NCBI GenBank assembly: GCA_002320605.1
Contig: DCKG01000017.1
Coordinates: 391 to 64,390, forward strand
Direction: 5' to 3'
DNA from: Bacteroidales bacterium UBA1680
Lineage (GTDB): Bacteria > Bacteroidota > Bacteroidia > Bacteroidales > UBA932
DNA length: 64,000 bases
A model generated the notes under the pieces. The model had not been told where the DNA came from. It was given only the letters and a program-made list of their open reading frames with translations, and did no database searches. The translations under genes were made by a program, and so were the position numbers. Shown here piece after piece: positions 51,757-60,416 of the stretch; position 1 is the stretch's first letter, and every line of letters begins with the position of its first letter.

Positions 51757-52842
51757 ATGAGAGAAATACGACAGTTGGACATAGTCCTAATAACCATTAT
51801 TGCTACATTTGTGATGTCTTGTGGAGGAGGTAGTAGTTCGTCCGAAGGGAATGGCAGTGGTAATAACAATGAAGATCAAAAGGTTTACTACCGCAATCCA
51901 GTCATCAAAAATAACTGTCCAGATCCTACGGTAATTGATGACAGGACGAGGACAGGCTATTTCTATGCATATTCAACTCAGAATGGAACAAGTGGCAACG
52001 CTGACTGCAAATACCTTCCAATCTACAAATCAAAGGATATGGTGCATTGGGAGTTCGCTGCTGACGGCTTTGGAGTACATAGACCTCAATGGGTTGACAA
52101 TTCCAGAGTTTGGGCTCCCGACATCAACTATGTAAATGGACAGTATGTTCTTTATTATGCTTTGGGGGTTTGGGATAGTCCGAATCTTAGCTCTAGTGGC
52201 GTGGCTGTTTCCGATTCCCCAACAGGACCTTTTGTGGACAAGGGAGAGGTTGTGTCCTTAAAAACCATTGGCGTTGCTAATGCAATTGATCCAATGCTTT
52301 TTATCGATGACGATGGAAGAAAATATCTCTATTTTGGCAGTTATGGCTCAAATTCAGGAATATGGGTCATTGAACTGGCGGATGACGGTCTTACCATTAA
52401 GGAAGGAACAGAAATTGTGCGGCTTGGAGCCGATAACATGGAGGGTACATATGTAATCAAGAGAGATGGCTTCTATTTTATGTTTAATTCCAAGGGAAGT
52501 TGCTGCAGCGGAGAGTCTAGCACTTACCACGTGGTCGTTTCCAGAAGTAACTCGCCTCTTGGTCCTTTCAGCGGGCCGGAAGGTACACTCCTGACCGATT
52601 CGAACTATTCAAACACAATTCTCTCTTCTAGGAATGATAAGGTTTTCGTGGGTCCTGGACACGACGCTCAAATAATTACTGACGATTCTGGACAGGACTG
52701 GATGGCTTATCATGCTTACTGGAGGGGGAATGACTATGACGGCCGCTGCATGAATTTGGACAAGATAGTTTGGAAGAGCGGATGGCCGCGTTTTGAATAT
52801 GAAGAGCCAACCGTTAGTTCCGTGTGTCCTAGCTGGAAATAA
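51757..52842 (+). CDS. GH43-family glycosidase lipoprotein
   Basis: 361 residues from the start I choose (MREIRQLDIVLI). An upstream ATG at 51694 overlaps the susD stop but adds residues before the lipoprotein signal. Lipobox ATFVMSC is followed by a Gly/Ser/Asn linker. The five-bladed propeller has the three GH43 acids: Asp in NCPDPTVIDD, Asp in NAIDPMLFIDDD and Glu in ADNMEGTYVIK. Such enzymes remove arabinofuranose or xylose (arabinanases, arabinofuranosidases). The lipid anchor suggests a surface or periplasmic position. It follows susD, so it probably trims or cuts the imported ligand. Confidence 0.88.
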   Translation: MREIRQLDIVLITIIATFVMSCGGGSSSSEGNGSGNNNEDQKVYYRNPVIKNNCPDPTVIDDRTRTGYFYAYSTQNGTSGNADCKYLPIYKSKDMVHWEFAADGFGVHRPQWVDNSRVWAPDINYVNGQYVLYYALGVWDSPNLSSSGVAVSDSPTGPFVDKGEVVSLKTIGVANAIDPMLFIDDDGRKYLYFGSYGSNSGIWVIELADDGLTIKEGTEIVRLGADNMEGTYVIKRDGFYFMFNSKGSCCSGESSTYHVVVSRSNSPLGPFSGPEGTLLTDSNYSNTILSSRNDKVFVGPGHDAQIITDDSGQDWMAYHAYWRGNDYDGRCMNLDKIVWKSGWPRFEYEEPTVSSVCPSWK

Positions 52843-52849
52843 TTGAATT

Positions 52850-53920
52850 ATGTGTAAAAAACTAATGTTACTGACATGGCTCCTTCTCACAGCCGTTGCA
52901 AATGCCCAGGATCGTGCCGATCAGCAGCACCTGACGAACCCTGGATCTTTTTCCATGATCCTCATGGGGGATCCTCAGGGCTACACTAAATATGACATCA
53001 ATCAGCCTCTGTTCGAGCTTTGCACGGTCTGGTGCGCAGATAACATCGACAACCTGAATGTCAAAGCCGTACTTCTCACCGGCGATTTGGTAGAGCAGAA
53101 CGAGAACATCGTCCGCAACCGTAAAATGCTGAATCAGACAAGTAAGCAGATGTGGGAATGGGCTTCGCACTGCATGGAGCGTCTTGATGGCAAGGTGCCT
53201 TATATCATTTCGCCAGGCAATCATGAATATGGATACGTCAGGGGGGATGAAGGGTTCACCCATTTCCCTGAATATTTCACATTCGAGAGGAATCCCAAGC
53301 TCGCCGACTGCCTGGTGTCTGCCATTCCGAACAGGGAAGGCAGGGTCTCTCTTGAGAATTCTGCATATGCTTTCCACGACGAGAATTGGGGAGACATCCT
53401 CGTGATTACTTCGGAGTGGGCACCGAGGGACACAGTCCTGTCGTGGGCTAAAAACCTCTGCGCAAGCGACACCTACAAGAATTACAAAGTCATATTCATG
53501 ACTCATTCTTTTCTCAGGGAAGAAACCGCCGAACGCACTAAGGACGAACACTATAAAATTCAGCCTCGCAACTATGGTCAGGATATCTGGGAGAAGCTGG
53601 TCGAGCCTTCTGATAACATCCGTCTTGTCATCTGCGGACACACCGGCGAGCCTGGCAGCTTCGAGAAAAGCGTGGCTTACCGCAAAGACAAAAACCACTC
53701 AGGGAAAGAAGTACATCAGATGATGTTCAATGTGCAGATTCTGGGTGGTGGCTGGGAAGGCAACGGCGGAGACGGATGGCTGAGGATTCTGGAGTTCATG
53801 CCGGACGGAAAAACCATCAAGGTCAAGACTTATTCCCCGCTGTTCGGAATATCCCCGACGACTAAGCAATTTGCCCATCGCACTGGCAAGTGTGACCAAT
53901 TCGACATGGTGATAAATTGA
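52850..53920 (+). CDS. Secreted calcineurin-like metallophosphoesterase
   Basis: 356 residues with a signal peptide (MCKKLMLLTWLLLTAVANA). Metal-binding blocks appear in order: MGDPQG (first Asp, with Gln in place of the usual His), LLTGDLVEQN, SPGNHEYGY, FMTHSFLREE and ICGHTGEPG (second His of the usual GHxH replaced by Gly). The DPQ form is known in CPPED1-like phosphoesterases. It could remove phosphate or split a phosphodiester in the periplasm. Its place between GH43 and an MBL-fold hydrolase suggests the glycan carries phosphate groups or another ester, but the substrate is unknown. Confidence 0.8.
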   Translation: MCKKLMLLTWLLLTAVANAQDRADQQHLTNPGSFSMILMGDPQGYTKYDINQPLFELCTVWCADNIDNLNVKAVLLTGDLVEQNENIVRNRKMLNQTSKQMWEWASHCMERLDGKVPYIISPGNHEYGYVRGDEGFTHFPEYFTFERNPKLADCLVSAIPNREGRVSLENSAYAFHDENWGDILVITSEWAPRDTVLSWAKNLCASDTYKNYKVIFMTHSFLREETAERTKDEHYKIQPRNYGQDIWEKLVEPSDNIRLVICGHTGEPGSFEKSVAYRKDKNHSGKEVHQMMFNVQILGGGWEGNGGDGWLRILEFMPDGKTIKVKTYSPLFGISPTTKQFAHRTGKCDQFDMVIN

Positions 53921-53943
53921 TATTGGAATATCGTTTGATAACT

Positions 53944-54969
53944 ATGAGAAGTCTTAGATTCTTCGCCGTGTTGGCAGGTGTTATCGTATGCATTGTTGCG
54001 TACTCGCAGCCAGGCCAGCGCCGATTGCAGTATTGGGGTAGCCCTGAGAATTATCTGAATGCGCAGGGGACTGTCATTTTGGACTTGGTCAACCAAACGC
54101 TTGACGAATGTCCGCCATCTGTAAAATATTCATTGGAAAGGAGGCAGGCTCTGACGCTGCTGGATGCTGTCTTGCATGAGACAAAATACGATGACGGCCA
54201 ACTGGTGAGGGATTTCATTGCATCTCGTCTGGACCGGGTGCTGAACGATCTGAAGAAGCCTCTTCCTTCTAAGAAAGATGTCAGAATATACAAAATATAC
54301 AATGACGGATTCCTCATCCGGTCGCAGGCAGGCATCATAGCTGTTGACCTGAACGGGCGGCAAGGCTCACTCATCCCCGATTCTCTCATGACAAAGATCG
54401 TGAGCAGGTGCGACGGGCTGTTCATAACCCATATTCATGAAGACCATTGCGACAAGAACGTAATAAATCTGTTCTCATCAATGGACAAGCCGGTGTATGT
54501 TGTAGGAAACTACGCCCTTTCCGGCAAAAACGTGCATCTGGTTCGTTATGACGAGCCAAAGGAAGTCTCCGTAGCTATGGGTGGAGAAAAAATTCAAGTG
54601 ATGGTCCTCCCAGGGCATCAGGATGACCTTTTGAATAACCTCTATGTATTCACCTTGCCGAATGGTCGCTCGGTGGCTCATCTAGGTGATCAGTACAACG
54701 AGGAAGACATGCCAATGATAAGAAATGCCAAGGAATATGCCAAAGGCCTGGATGTGCTGATAATCAATTGTTGGAGCAATCATTTCAACGAATATGTCGC
54801 CGGATTTTCTCCGAAGGTGATAGTGACGGGCCACGAAGACGAGCTCGGACATTCCATAGATCACCGCGAGGCATTCTGGCTGACATATTACAAGATGGAA
54901 GAAGTCTATAAGATTTCTGTCCCATATGTGATCATGGGCTGGGGAGAAGGCTTTACGTTCAGGCCTTAA
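53944..54969 (+). CDS. Secreted MBL-fold metallo-hydrolase
   Basis: 341 residues from the start at 53944, which gives a signal peptide (MRSLRFFAVLAGVIVCIVAYSQ). The MBL motif is ITHIHEDHCDKN, followed by VLPGHQD, VAHLGDQYN and VIVTGHEDELGHSIDH. This resembles the UlaG/YqjP-like hydrolases with two metals. The reaction could be lactone, phosphodiester or ester hydrolysis and cannot be fixed from the sequence. The start lies 24 bp after the phosphoesterase stop. It is the last gene of the plus-strand locus; a stable hairpin follows at 54977. Confidence 0.78.
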   Translation: MRSLRFFAVLAGVIVCIVAYSQPGQRRLQYWGSPENYLNAQGTVILDLVNQTLDECPPSVKYSLERRQALTLLDAVLHETKYDDGQLVRDFIASRLDRVLNDLKKPLPSKKDVRIYKIYNDGFLIRSQAGIIAVDLNGRQGSLIPDSLMTKIVSRCDGLFITHIHEDHCDKNVINLFSSMDKPVYVVGNYALSGKNVHLVRYDEPKEVSVAMGGEKIQVMVLPGHQDDLLNNLYVFTLPNGRSVAHLGDQYNEEDMPMIRNAKEYAKGLDVLIINCWSNHFNEYVAGFSPKVIVTGHEDELGHSIDHREAFWLTYYKMEEVYKISVPYVIMGWGEGFTFRP

Positions 54970-54976
54970 GCCATAC

Positions 54977-55001
54977 AGGGTTTCAGCCATTGCTGTACCC
55001 T
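54977..55001 (+). terminator. Hairpin after the MBL-fold gene
   Basis: AGGGT (54977-54981) pairs with ACCCT (54997-55001) and inside it CAGC/GCTG pair around CATT. It starts 8 bp after the stop codon. No U run follows, so it may mark an RNA 3' end rather than be a full terminator. Confidence 0.4.
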
Positions 55002-55066
55002 CAGGCTACCTTTGCAGTATGTTTGTCCGCAAGAGAAAGAAAGATGCGAACAGTCGATCTCCAGAG

Positions 55067-55203
55067 GGTGAGCAAAACGTCTTCGTAAGTGATTGATTAT
55101 CAGCAGGGGTGCTGCTCACCTATATAAAAATCAGGCAGGGTGGGTAATTGGTATGAGCGAATATATTGATTATCAGCCATATGAGAAGCGCCTCCTGCTC
55201 ACC
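55067..55203. repeat. Repeated element in the convergent gap 54970-55377
   Basis: TTGATTATCAGC occurs at 55093-55104 and again at 55166-55177. Each copy is followed by TGCTCACC, at 55113-55120 and 55196-55203. The inverse GGTGAGCA is at 55067-55074 and can pair with either. The 408-bp gap holds no gene I can support. I read it as a folded intergenic repeat, perhaps of a dispersed family. Confidence 0.5.
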
Positions 55204-55377
55204 CTATCCATCGACTTTAACAAAGGGGCCGGAATATATCTTGAAGTCTAAATTAGGTAAGAGGCGGGCAGCCGGAGGAGGATGGAACTAACCATGGAAC
55301 AACAACCTACCGCCCCACTCCTTAACCTCTAAGGGGTGAATCTTTGCTATGGTATGAAAATGTCAGGTTGCTTATGA

Positions 55378-57717
55378 CTATCGTCTCCCGATTTGGAACA
55401 GATCCGGAGGATTGTCATCTTTGTCTGTCCCCCTGCTCTTGCATGGCAAATCCCCCATGACAAATTCCATCATACCCCCGGAGAGTATGTCTTGGTGGCT
55501 GATATAGTTCTTAGAGTATTCTTTTCCGTTTAGACTGGCCTTTTCAATGAATATGTTGTCACGTCCTGTTTGCTTCGTGATGATCGTGAACTTGTTACCG
55601 TTCTCTAGCCTGATCTCTGCTTTGTCAAATCTGGGACTTCCGAGGGCGTAATACTGACTCCCTGGGCATACTGGGTAGAAGCCAAGGCTGCTGAATACGA
55701 ACCATGCAGACATCTGTCCGGCATCATCGTTGCCGGCAAGTCCGCCCGGTATGTCGCCATATTCATTAGTGAGTATTTTGTAGACATATTCTTGCGTTTT
55801 CCACGGCTCTCCAGCATAGTCATATAGATATGCTACCTGATGACATGGCTCATTTCCATGCCAGTAGTATTCCCCTTCGAACAAGGTGTCAAGTTTCTCA
55901 ATGAAACTGCCCCTTCCTCCCATGGCCTCCATGAGACCATGCAGATCATGGGGTGCGAACCAGGTATAATGGCATGGTGCGCCTTCGGTAATGTATGAAG
56001 CCATTGCAAAAGGATTGTTGTCCTCGCAGAAGCTTCCGTCCTTGTACCTCCCGTTTGCATATCCGGTCTTGGGATCGATGACGTTACGGTAGTTCTCGCT
56101 TCTTTTCTTGAGGATTGCGTAGTCCTCGTCCTTGTTAAGGATGGCAGCAACCTGTGAGAGAACAAAGTCATCGTAGGCATATTCAAGAGTCCTGGAGGTT
56201 TGTTCCTTTGTGTGGAATGCTTCCGGGACAGAATCCTCCAATGGAATGTATCCATGCTTCAAATAGCTCTCAAGAGCACGTCTTCCCATTCCGTTGGCAT
56301 ATTCTTCGTGGGTTTCAGGCATCTCAAAGGCGTTCTTGCGCGTAGCCTCGTATGCAGTCTCGACATCGAAGTCCCGTATCCCTTTCACTATCGCATCGCC
56401 AATTGCGGCTGTACAGTGATCCCCAATCATTGCTGCTGTGTAGCTGTTCCAGCAGGGGAATATCGGTAGCCATCCTCCCTGTTTGTACTTTAGGACAAGA
56501 GATCGCATCATGTTAGCGCTCTTGGATGGGGAAATAAGCACTAGAAGCGGGTGAAGAGCCCTGAACGTGTCCCACATAGAGTAGTCATCATACACCGGCC
56601 TTCCATCTTCTGATTTCAGAATATGTTCCCCCTTTGAGAACATTGGATATCTTCCATCCACATCACTAATCGTCCTTGGAAGGAAAGAGGCTCTGTACAG
56701 CGAGCCATAAAATTTTCGGAGTAGGGAGGAGTCGGTACTTGTCACAGTTATCTGCCCTAAGTGCTTATTCCATATCGATGAGAGTTCCCTTCTAATGTCA
56801 TCGAATTTTTGGTGTGGGATTTCGGAAGAGAGGTTATTGAGGGCACCTTCCATATCCGTGAAAGAACTAGAAGCTCGAACTATAATCGGTGAAGAAGGAT
56901 CTTTTCGATGGAACCGTATCCACAACCCTATGTTTTTCTTGTTCTCAATCATCGTTTCTCCTTCGAAAATATTATTGTCGCAGTATGTACCGTAATCTTC
57001 GATTGCATCTGAGTATTTAACGACGAAATAGCCCTTGTAACCGGCTGGTTTGCCCCATCCCTGATATATTCTGTGGATTGGATTGTATCCTCGTATTTCT
57101 TTCCTCACCGTGTCGATTTCGATATGGCCGGCTCCTTCATCGCTGTTCGGGTTGATGATGAGGTAGGCAGGCAATTCCTCGGGATATGAGAATCTGAATA
57201 TCGCACTTCTCGAGCGCCCTGTCATCTCTGCCGTAATCCCGGAGCCTTTCATATACACGGAATAATACGAGGGTGTAGCGATTTCGTCACTATGGCTGAA
57301 GATGACTCCTCGATCGGATGGAGACGTGTAGCTTATGCCGGTTGAGGGAAACAGAGTCATCGATCCGTAGTCCTGAGTGCACCCCCCAACTATCCAGTGA
57401 GAGTTCCTGAACCCTTGTATTAATGTGTCCTTGTAATAATATGGCGCAATGCACTTTCGCTCCGAATCCCGAGTCTGAGGAGTCCAAAAATTCATTCCAT
57501 TGGGCTCTAGCACCGAAGGAAGGGTCTGTCCGTATTCCTCGCTTCCTTTTCCATACCTTCCTTCGGTGGACATTGCGTTGGCAGCTGTCCCAACGCGGGT
57601 ATCAATATAATAGGTTAGGTTAGAATCAACTTGTTTGTTGCAACTGAAAATGCTTCCAAGACAGATGAGAAGGAATAATATTCTTCGCATACCTATTCTT
57701 AAAATGTGTTCGGACAT
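55378..57717 (-). CDS. GH92 alpha-mannosidase family glycosidase
   Basis: 779 residues. A lipoprotein signal (MRRILFLLICLGSIFSC) begins at the internal Met at 57690, a likely true start. GH92 hallmarks: YIDTRVGTAANAMSTEGRYG, GGCTQDYGSMTLFP, GNEPCHQVAYLYDYAGEPWK and GGLAGNDDAGQMSAWFVFSS near the C-terminus. GH92 enzymes are calcium-dependent exo-alpha-mannosidases that act on N-glycans and yeast mannan, in the periplasm or at the surface. The family has varied linkage preferences that cannot be read here. It follows the GH78-type gene by 5 bp, so mannose and rhamnose release probably go together. Confidence 0.9.
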   Translation of the reverse strand: MSEHILRIGMRRILFLLICLGSIFSCNKQVDSNLTYYIDTRVGTAANAMSTEGRYGKGSEEYGQTLPSVLEPNGMNFWTPQTRDSERKCIAPYYYKDTLIQGFRNSHWIVGGCTQDYGSMTLFPSTGISYTSPSDRGVIFSHSDEIATPSYYSVYMKGSGITAEMTGRSRSAIFRFSYPEELPAYLIINPNSDEGAGHIEIDTVRKEIRGYNPIHRIYQGWGKPAGYKGYFVVKYSDAIEDYGTYCDNNIFEGETMIENKKNIGLWIRFHRKDPSSPIIVRASSSFTDMEGALNNLSSEIPHQKFDDIRRELSSIWNKHLGQITVTSTDSSLLRKFYGSLYRASFLPRTISDVDGRYPMFSKGEHILKSEDGRPVYDDYSMWDTFRALHPLLVLISPSKSANMMRSLVLKYKQGGWLPIFPCWNSYTAAMIGDHCTAAIGDAIVKGIRDFDVETAYEATRKNAFEMPETHEEYANGMGRRALESYLKHGYIPLEDSVPEAFHTKEQTSRTLEYAYDDFVLSQVAAILNKDEDYAILKKRSENYRNVIDPKTGYANGRYKDGSFCEDNNPFAMASYITEGAPCHYTWFAPHDLHGLMEAMGGRGSFIEKLDTLFEGEYYWHGNEPCHQVAYLYDYAGEPWKTQEYVYKILTNEYGDIPGGLAGNDDAGQMSAWFVFSSLGFYPVCPGSQYYALGSPRFDKAEIRLENGNKFTIITKQTGRDNIFIEKASLNGKEYSKNYISHQDILSGGMMEFVMGDLPCKSRGTDKDDNPPDLFQIGRR

Positions 57718-57722
57718 GAATA

Positions 57723-60314
57723 TCAGCTGTGCTTTAATTTAATCTTAATGGTTCTTGACTCACCCTCATCGTAAGGAGCGGAGGCGTTGAGTAAGTAAAC
57801 CTTTACTCCACGATTCTCTTGTCGAAGCAGAGGCAGGCTTGTTTTCTCCTTCTCGTCAAGCCAGATTTCAGCGGAAATGCTGGAAGGCAACGTTAACGTA
57901 ATCGTCCTATTGCCCTTCTTCCCTTCGCTTGAGAAATGAATATCACCTCTCTGCGAATGGACGGAAAAGCCCACACTCTCCAGGTCGCAAACCTGCGGCT
58001 CTATTTTGACAAGACTTCCATCAGCCCTTAACGGAATGATTCCCGCTATTCCCTGACTCATTGCAATAGCCGGAAGGACGGCACTATGGCTCCATTGGGA
58101 AGTGTTGTCAGGTTGGCTGTCGAAGAATTCTTCCAGAGTGTTATTCTCCCAGATGGAGTGCATTTTCCCCCACCGTGACCTAAGGTCAGAGATTACCTTG
58201 TCCATTCTCCTGAACTTCACGAGCGCCCACATCGGCCATACAAGATTGCAAGGGTATGATTTTCCAAGGCTCGGCGGCTCGTTTATCAAAACGTCAAGAC
58301 AATTCTGGTAATATCCATCTGGACATAGGTTGAAGATCAATGCGGTGGAAAGCGATCTGTCACAGTATCTGTCCTCGCCATCATTGTCCCTCCATGGAAG
58401 GTTGCGGACAAATATCTTTTTTTCTTTGTCCCAGAACTTGTCGATGCATCCTGCGAGAATCATGTCGCCATATTCATTGATGTCGGACTTAAGGTCATTT
58501 CTCTGAAAGACCTCGCAAAGAGGAGAGAGGGCGTAACGGCACATTGCGGCTACATATAGGTTAAGCGCAAGCTGTTTGTCTCTGTCGTTGTCGTAGGCCT
58601 TTTGATCCATGTAAACAGAACAAACTCCAAGGTTCTCTGACGGGATAAGATGCTCCTTGTCATCCGTGAGTGTCTTCAGGTAATGGTAGAATTTCTCAAG
58701 ACGGGGAAATACCTCGGAGAGAGCATCTTTGTTGCCTGTATACATGTAATAGTTAAAGACATCGAAGCAGAAGCCAATGCTGTGATCTAGGATCGGACCC
58801 CAGGCTGTAAGCTGCATCTGCCGCTCGAAAATGCGGACGAGCCTGTCCCAGCCTGGCCAGCTGTCCATGAAGTAACCATCGATGGAAATCCCTTGGCTGA
58901 AAGTGTTTATGTATCTGGTGACAAGGTCTTCTGCTCCCAGCATTTGGTACACGGCATGGATTTGATGGCCTCCATCGCCGCTGTACTGCTGTCTTTCTCT
59001 TGCCATGCCGTCCACTAGGGTCTCCTGAGCGCAGTTGTTCAGAGTGTTTATGGAAGCGTTTACGACCATGCTAAGAGTGTCGTCCCTGATGGCTATGCCA
59101 GGTGTGTCAGGCCATGGGAATATTCTTCTGCGCATTGAAATACTGGAAAGCGTGACAGGTCTGTTGAAGTTCCTTATGATGAACTGTACCCACTTGTAGC
59201 TTTCGAAATCGAATGTCTCGAATTCATTCAAACCCTCTTTGCATATGAATCTCGTCCAAGAGTGAAAATGGGAATTGATGATAGCCGGTCCGCCTGGTTC
59301 GTGAGCCTCATGAACCAGCATTTCGACTATTGTCCCCTCTGGAGCCTCGATCCTGAATTTTGGGAATCCAACACCCTGCTCACTGAAAGCGAATATGTAT
59401 GATGCGCTTTTGTCCCCACAAGGGCTAATCAAGTATGAACTCTTTTGCATGGGCTCGGAATACACCTTCCTGTCGCTGACTTCGTAGGCGGAAGAATCCA
59501 TCGCAAAGTCAAAAAAAGTTTCTACAGGAACCTTCCAGTCGATAACCATGGTTTCGGTAAGCGAGGGGTTTGAAACTATGTTTTCATCCATTAGGGGTAT
59601 GGTCCTTTCTCGGAGTTCGACATCACTGCTGTTGTTGCGACTTTCCCAGATATAGTCTCTGTATCTATTGCATATGGAGGGCTTATTGCCTTGGCCATAT
59701 TCTCTGGCATTGATCCACTCTCGACCTAACTGGTATCCTGCGGTAGTCCATCCGTATGGATATCTCCTGGCATCAAAGCACTCTTGAAGAGAGCGAAGGA
59801 ACCAGCGCTTGTATTTGCCGGGTTCCCATGACTGAGGAAGCGTGCACTTCCAGGAAGTGTCGCTGACTATCTTCATTCTGCCAATGTTAAGTGATAAAAG
59901 CAAGCCTGGCTTTCCGATAGGTGTAGTGCCATCTCCGCTTCCGAAGAAACAGACTTCCACTCCGATGGTGTTGCCCCCCACCTTCAGACATCTCGTTATG
60001 TCAACGGGGTCAGCTTCTTGCCATCTTGGGTCAGACGGGGCCGGACCCCACTGAACTCTTTCTCCGTTGACGAATAGCCTGTACCTGCTGTCTGCGACGA
60101 TCCAGCCTTTCGCTTCGCTCGGAATGGAGTCCAAAACAAAATCCTTTCGCAAAAGGACAAAAGTGTTTTGTGGAGTCCTTGACGATGGATGCCAAATCCA
60201 TTTCGCAGGGCGGAGGTCAAGTCCTCTGCCGTAAGGCTCGCTTGCCGCAGGAACTAATGTACTGGCACCTGCGTAAATGACGAGCAAAGAAAGAAGGCTG
60301 AGGATTCTGTGCAT
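57723..60314 (-). CDS. GH78-like alpha-L-rhamnosidase family protein
   Basis: 863 residues with a signal peptide (to about residue 24). N-terminal beta domains (PAKWIWHPSSR, FVNGERVQWGP) lead into an alpha/alpha toroid with DGMARERQQYSGDGG at 435-449, the position of the general acid region in GH78, and the C-terminal beta domain (SQWSHSAVLPAIAMSQGIAG). GH78 enzymes remove terminal L-rhamnose. It is in an operon with GH92 and behind SusC/SusD. A terminator-like hairpin separates it from susD. The exact glycan is not known. Confidence 0.82.
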   Translation of the reverse strand: MHRILSLLSLLVIYAGASTLVPAASEPYGRGLDLRPAKWIWHPSSRTPQNTFVLLRKDFVLDSIPSEAKGWIVADSRYRLFVNGERVQWGPAPSDPRWQEADPVDITRCLKVGGNTIGVEVCFFGSGDGTTPIGKPGLLLSLNIGRMKIVSDTSWKCTLPQSWEPGKYKRWFLRSLQECFDARRYPYGWTTAGYQLGREWINAREYGQGNKPSICNRYRDYIWESRNNSSDVELRERTIPLMDENIVSNPSLTETMVIDWKVPVETFFDFAMDSSAYEVSDRKVYSEPMQKSSYLISPCGDKSASYIFAFSEQGVGFPKFRIEAPEGTIVEMLVHEAHEPGGPAIINSHFHSWTRFICKEGLNEFETFDFESYKWVQFIIRNFNRPVTLSSISMRRRIFPWPDTPGIAIRDDTLSMVVNASINTLNNCAQETLVDGMARERQQYSGDGGHQIHAVYQMLGAEDLVTRYINTFSQGISIDGYFMDSWPGWDRLVRIFERQMQLTAWGPILDHSIGFCFDVFNYYMYTGNKDALSEVFPRLEKFYHYLKTLTDDKEHLIPSENLGVCSVYMDQKAYDNDRDKQLALNLYVAAMCRYALSPLCEVFQRNDLKSDINEYGDMILAGCIDKFWDKEKKIFVRNLPWRDNDGEDRYCDRSLSTALIFNLCPDGYYQNCLDVLINEPPSLGKSYPCNLVWPMWALVKFRRMDKVISDLRSRWGKMHSIWENNTLEEFFDSQPDNTSQWSHSAVLPAIAMSQGIAGIIPLRADGSLVKIEPQVCDLESVGFSVHSQRGDIHFSSEGKKGNRTITLTLPSSISAEIWLDEKEKTSLPLLRQENRGVKVYLLNASAPYDEGESRTIKIKLKHS

Positions 60315-60365
60315 AACAGGATGAATTTAATAAATTACTCGGAAATAAATGATAGGAACAAAACC

Positions 60366-60406
60366 TCAGGAGAGGATCCTCGCCGGGAGGAGGGTCTCTC
60401 TCCTGA
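60366..60406 (-). terminator. Intra-operon hairpin after susD
   Basis: On the minus strand TCAGGAGAG (60406-60398) pairs perfectly with CTCTCCTGA (60374-60366), with CCTC/GAGG pairing inside, then GGTTTTG. It lies in the 102-bp gap between susD and the GH78-type gene. Partial termination would lower enzyme expression relative to SusCD. Confidence 0.6.
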
Positions 60407-60416
60407 AGAATATATT

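Noticed and set aside
52868..53698. 276-codon minus-strand frame over the phosphoesterase gene
   Set aside because: Antisense shadow; the plus-strand protein has a signal peptide and ordered metal motifs.
55007..55014. TACCTTTG as promoter of a small RNA in the gap 54970-55377
   Set aside because: It matches the -7 consensus but has no proper -33 element and no terminator with a U run follows on the plus strand.
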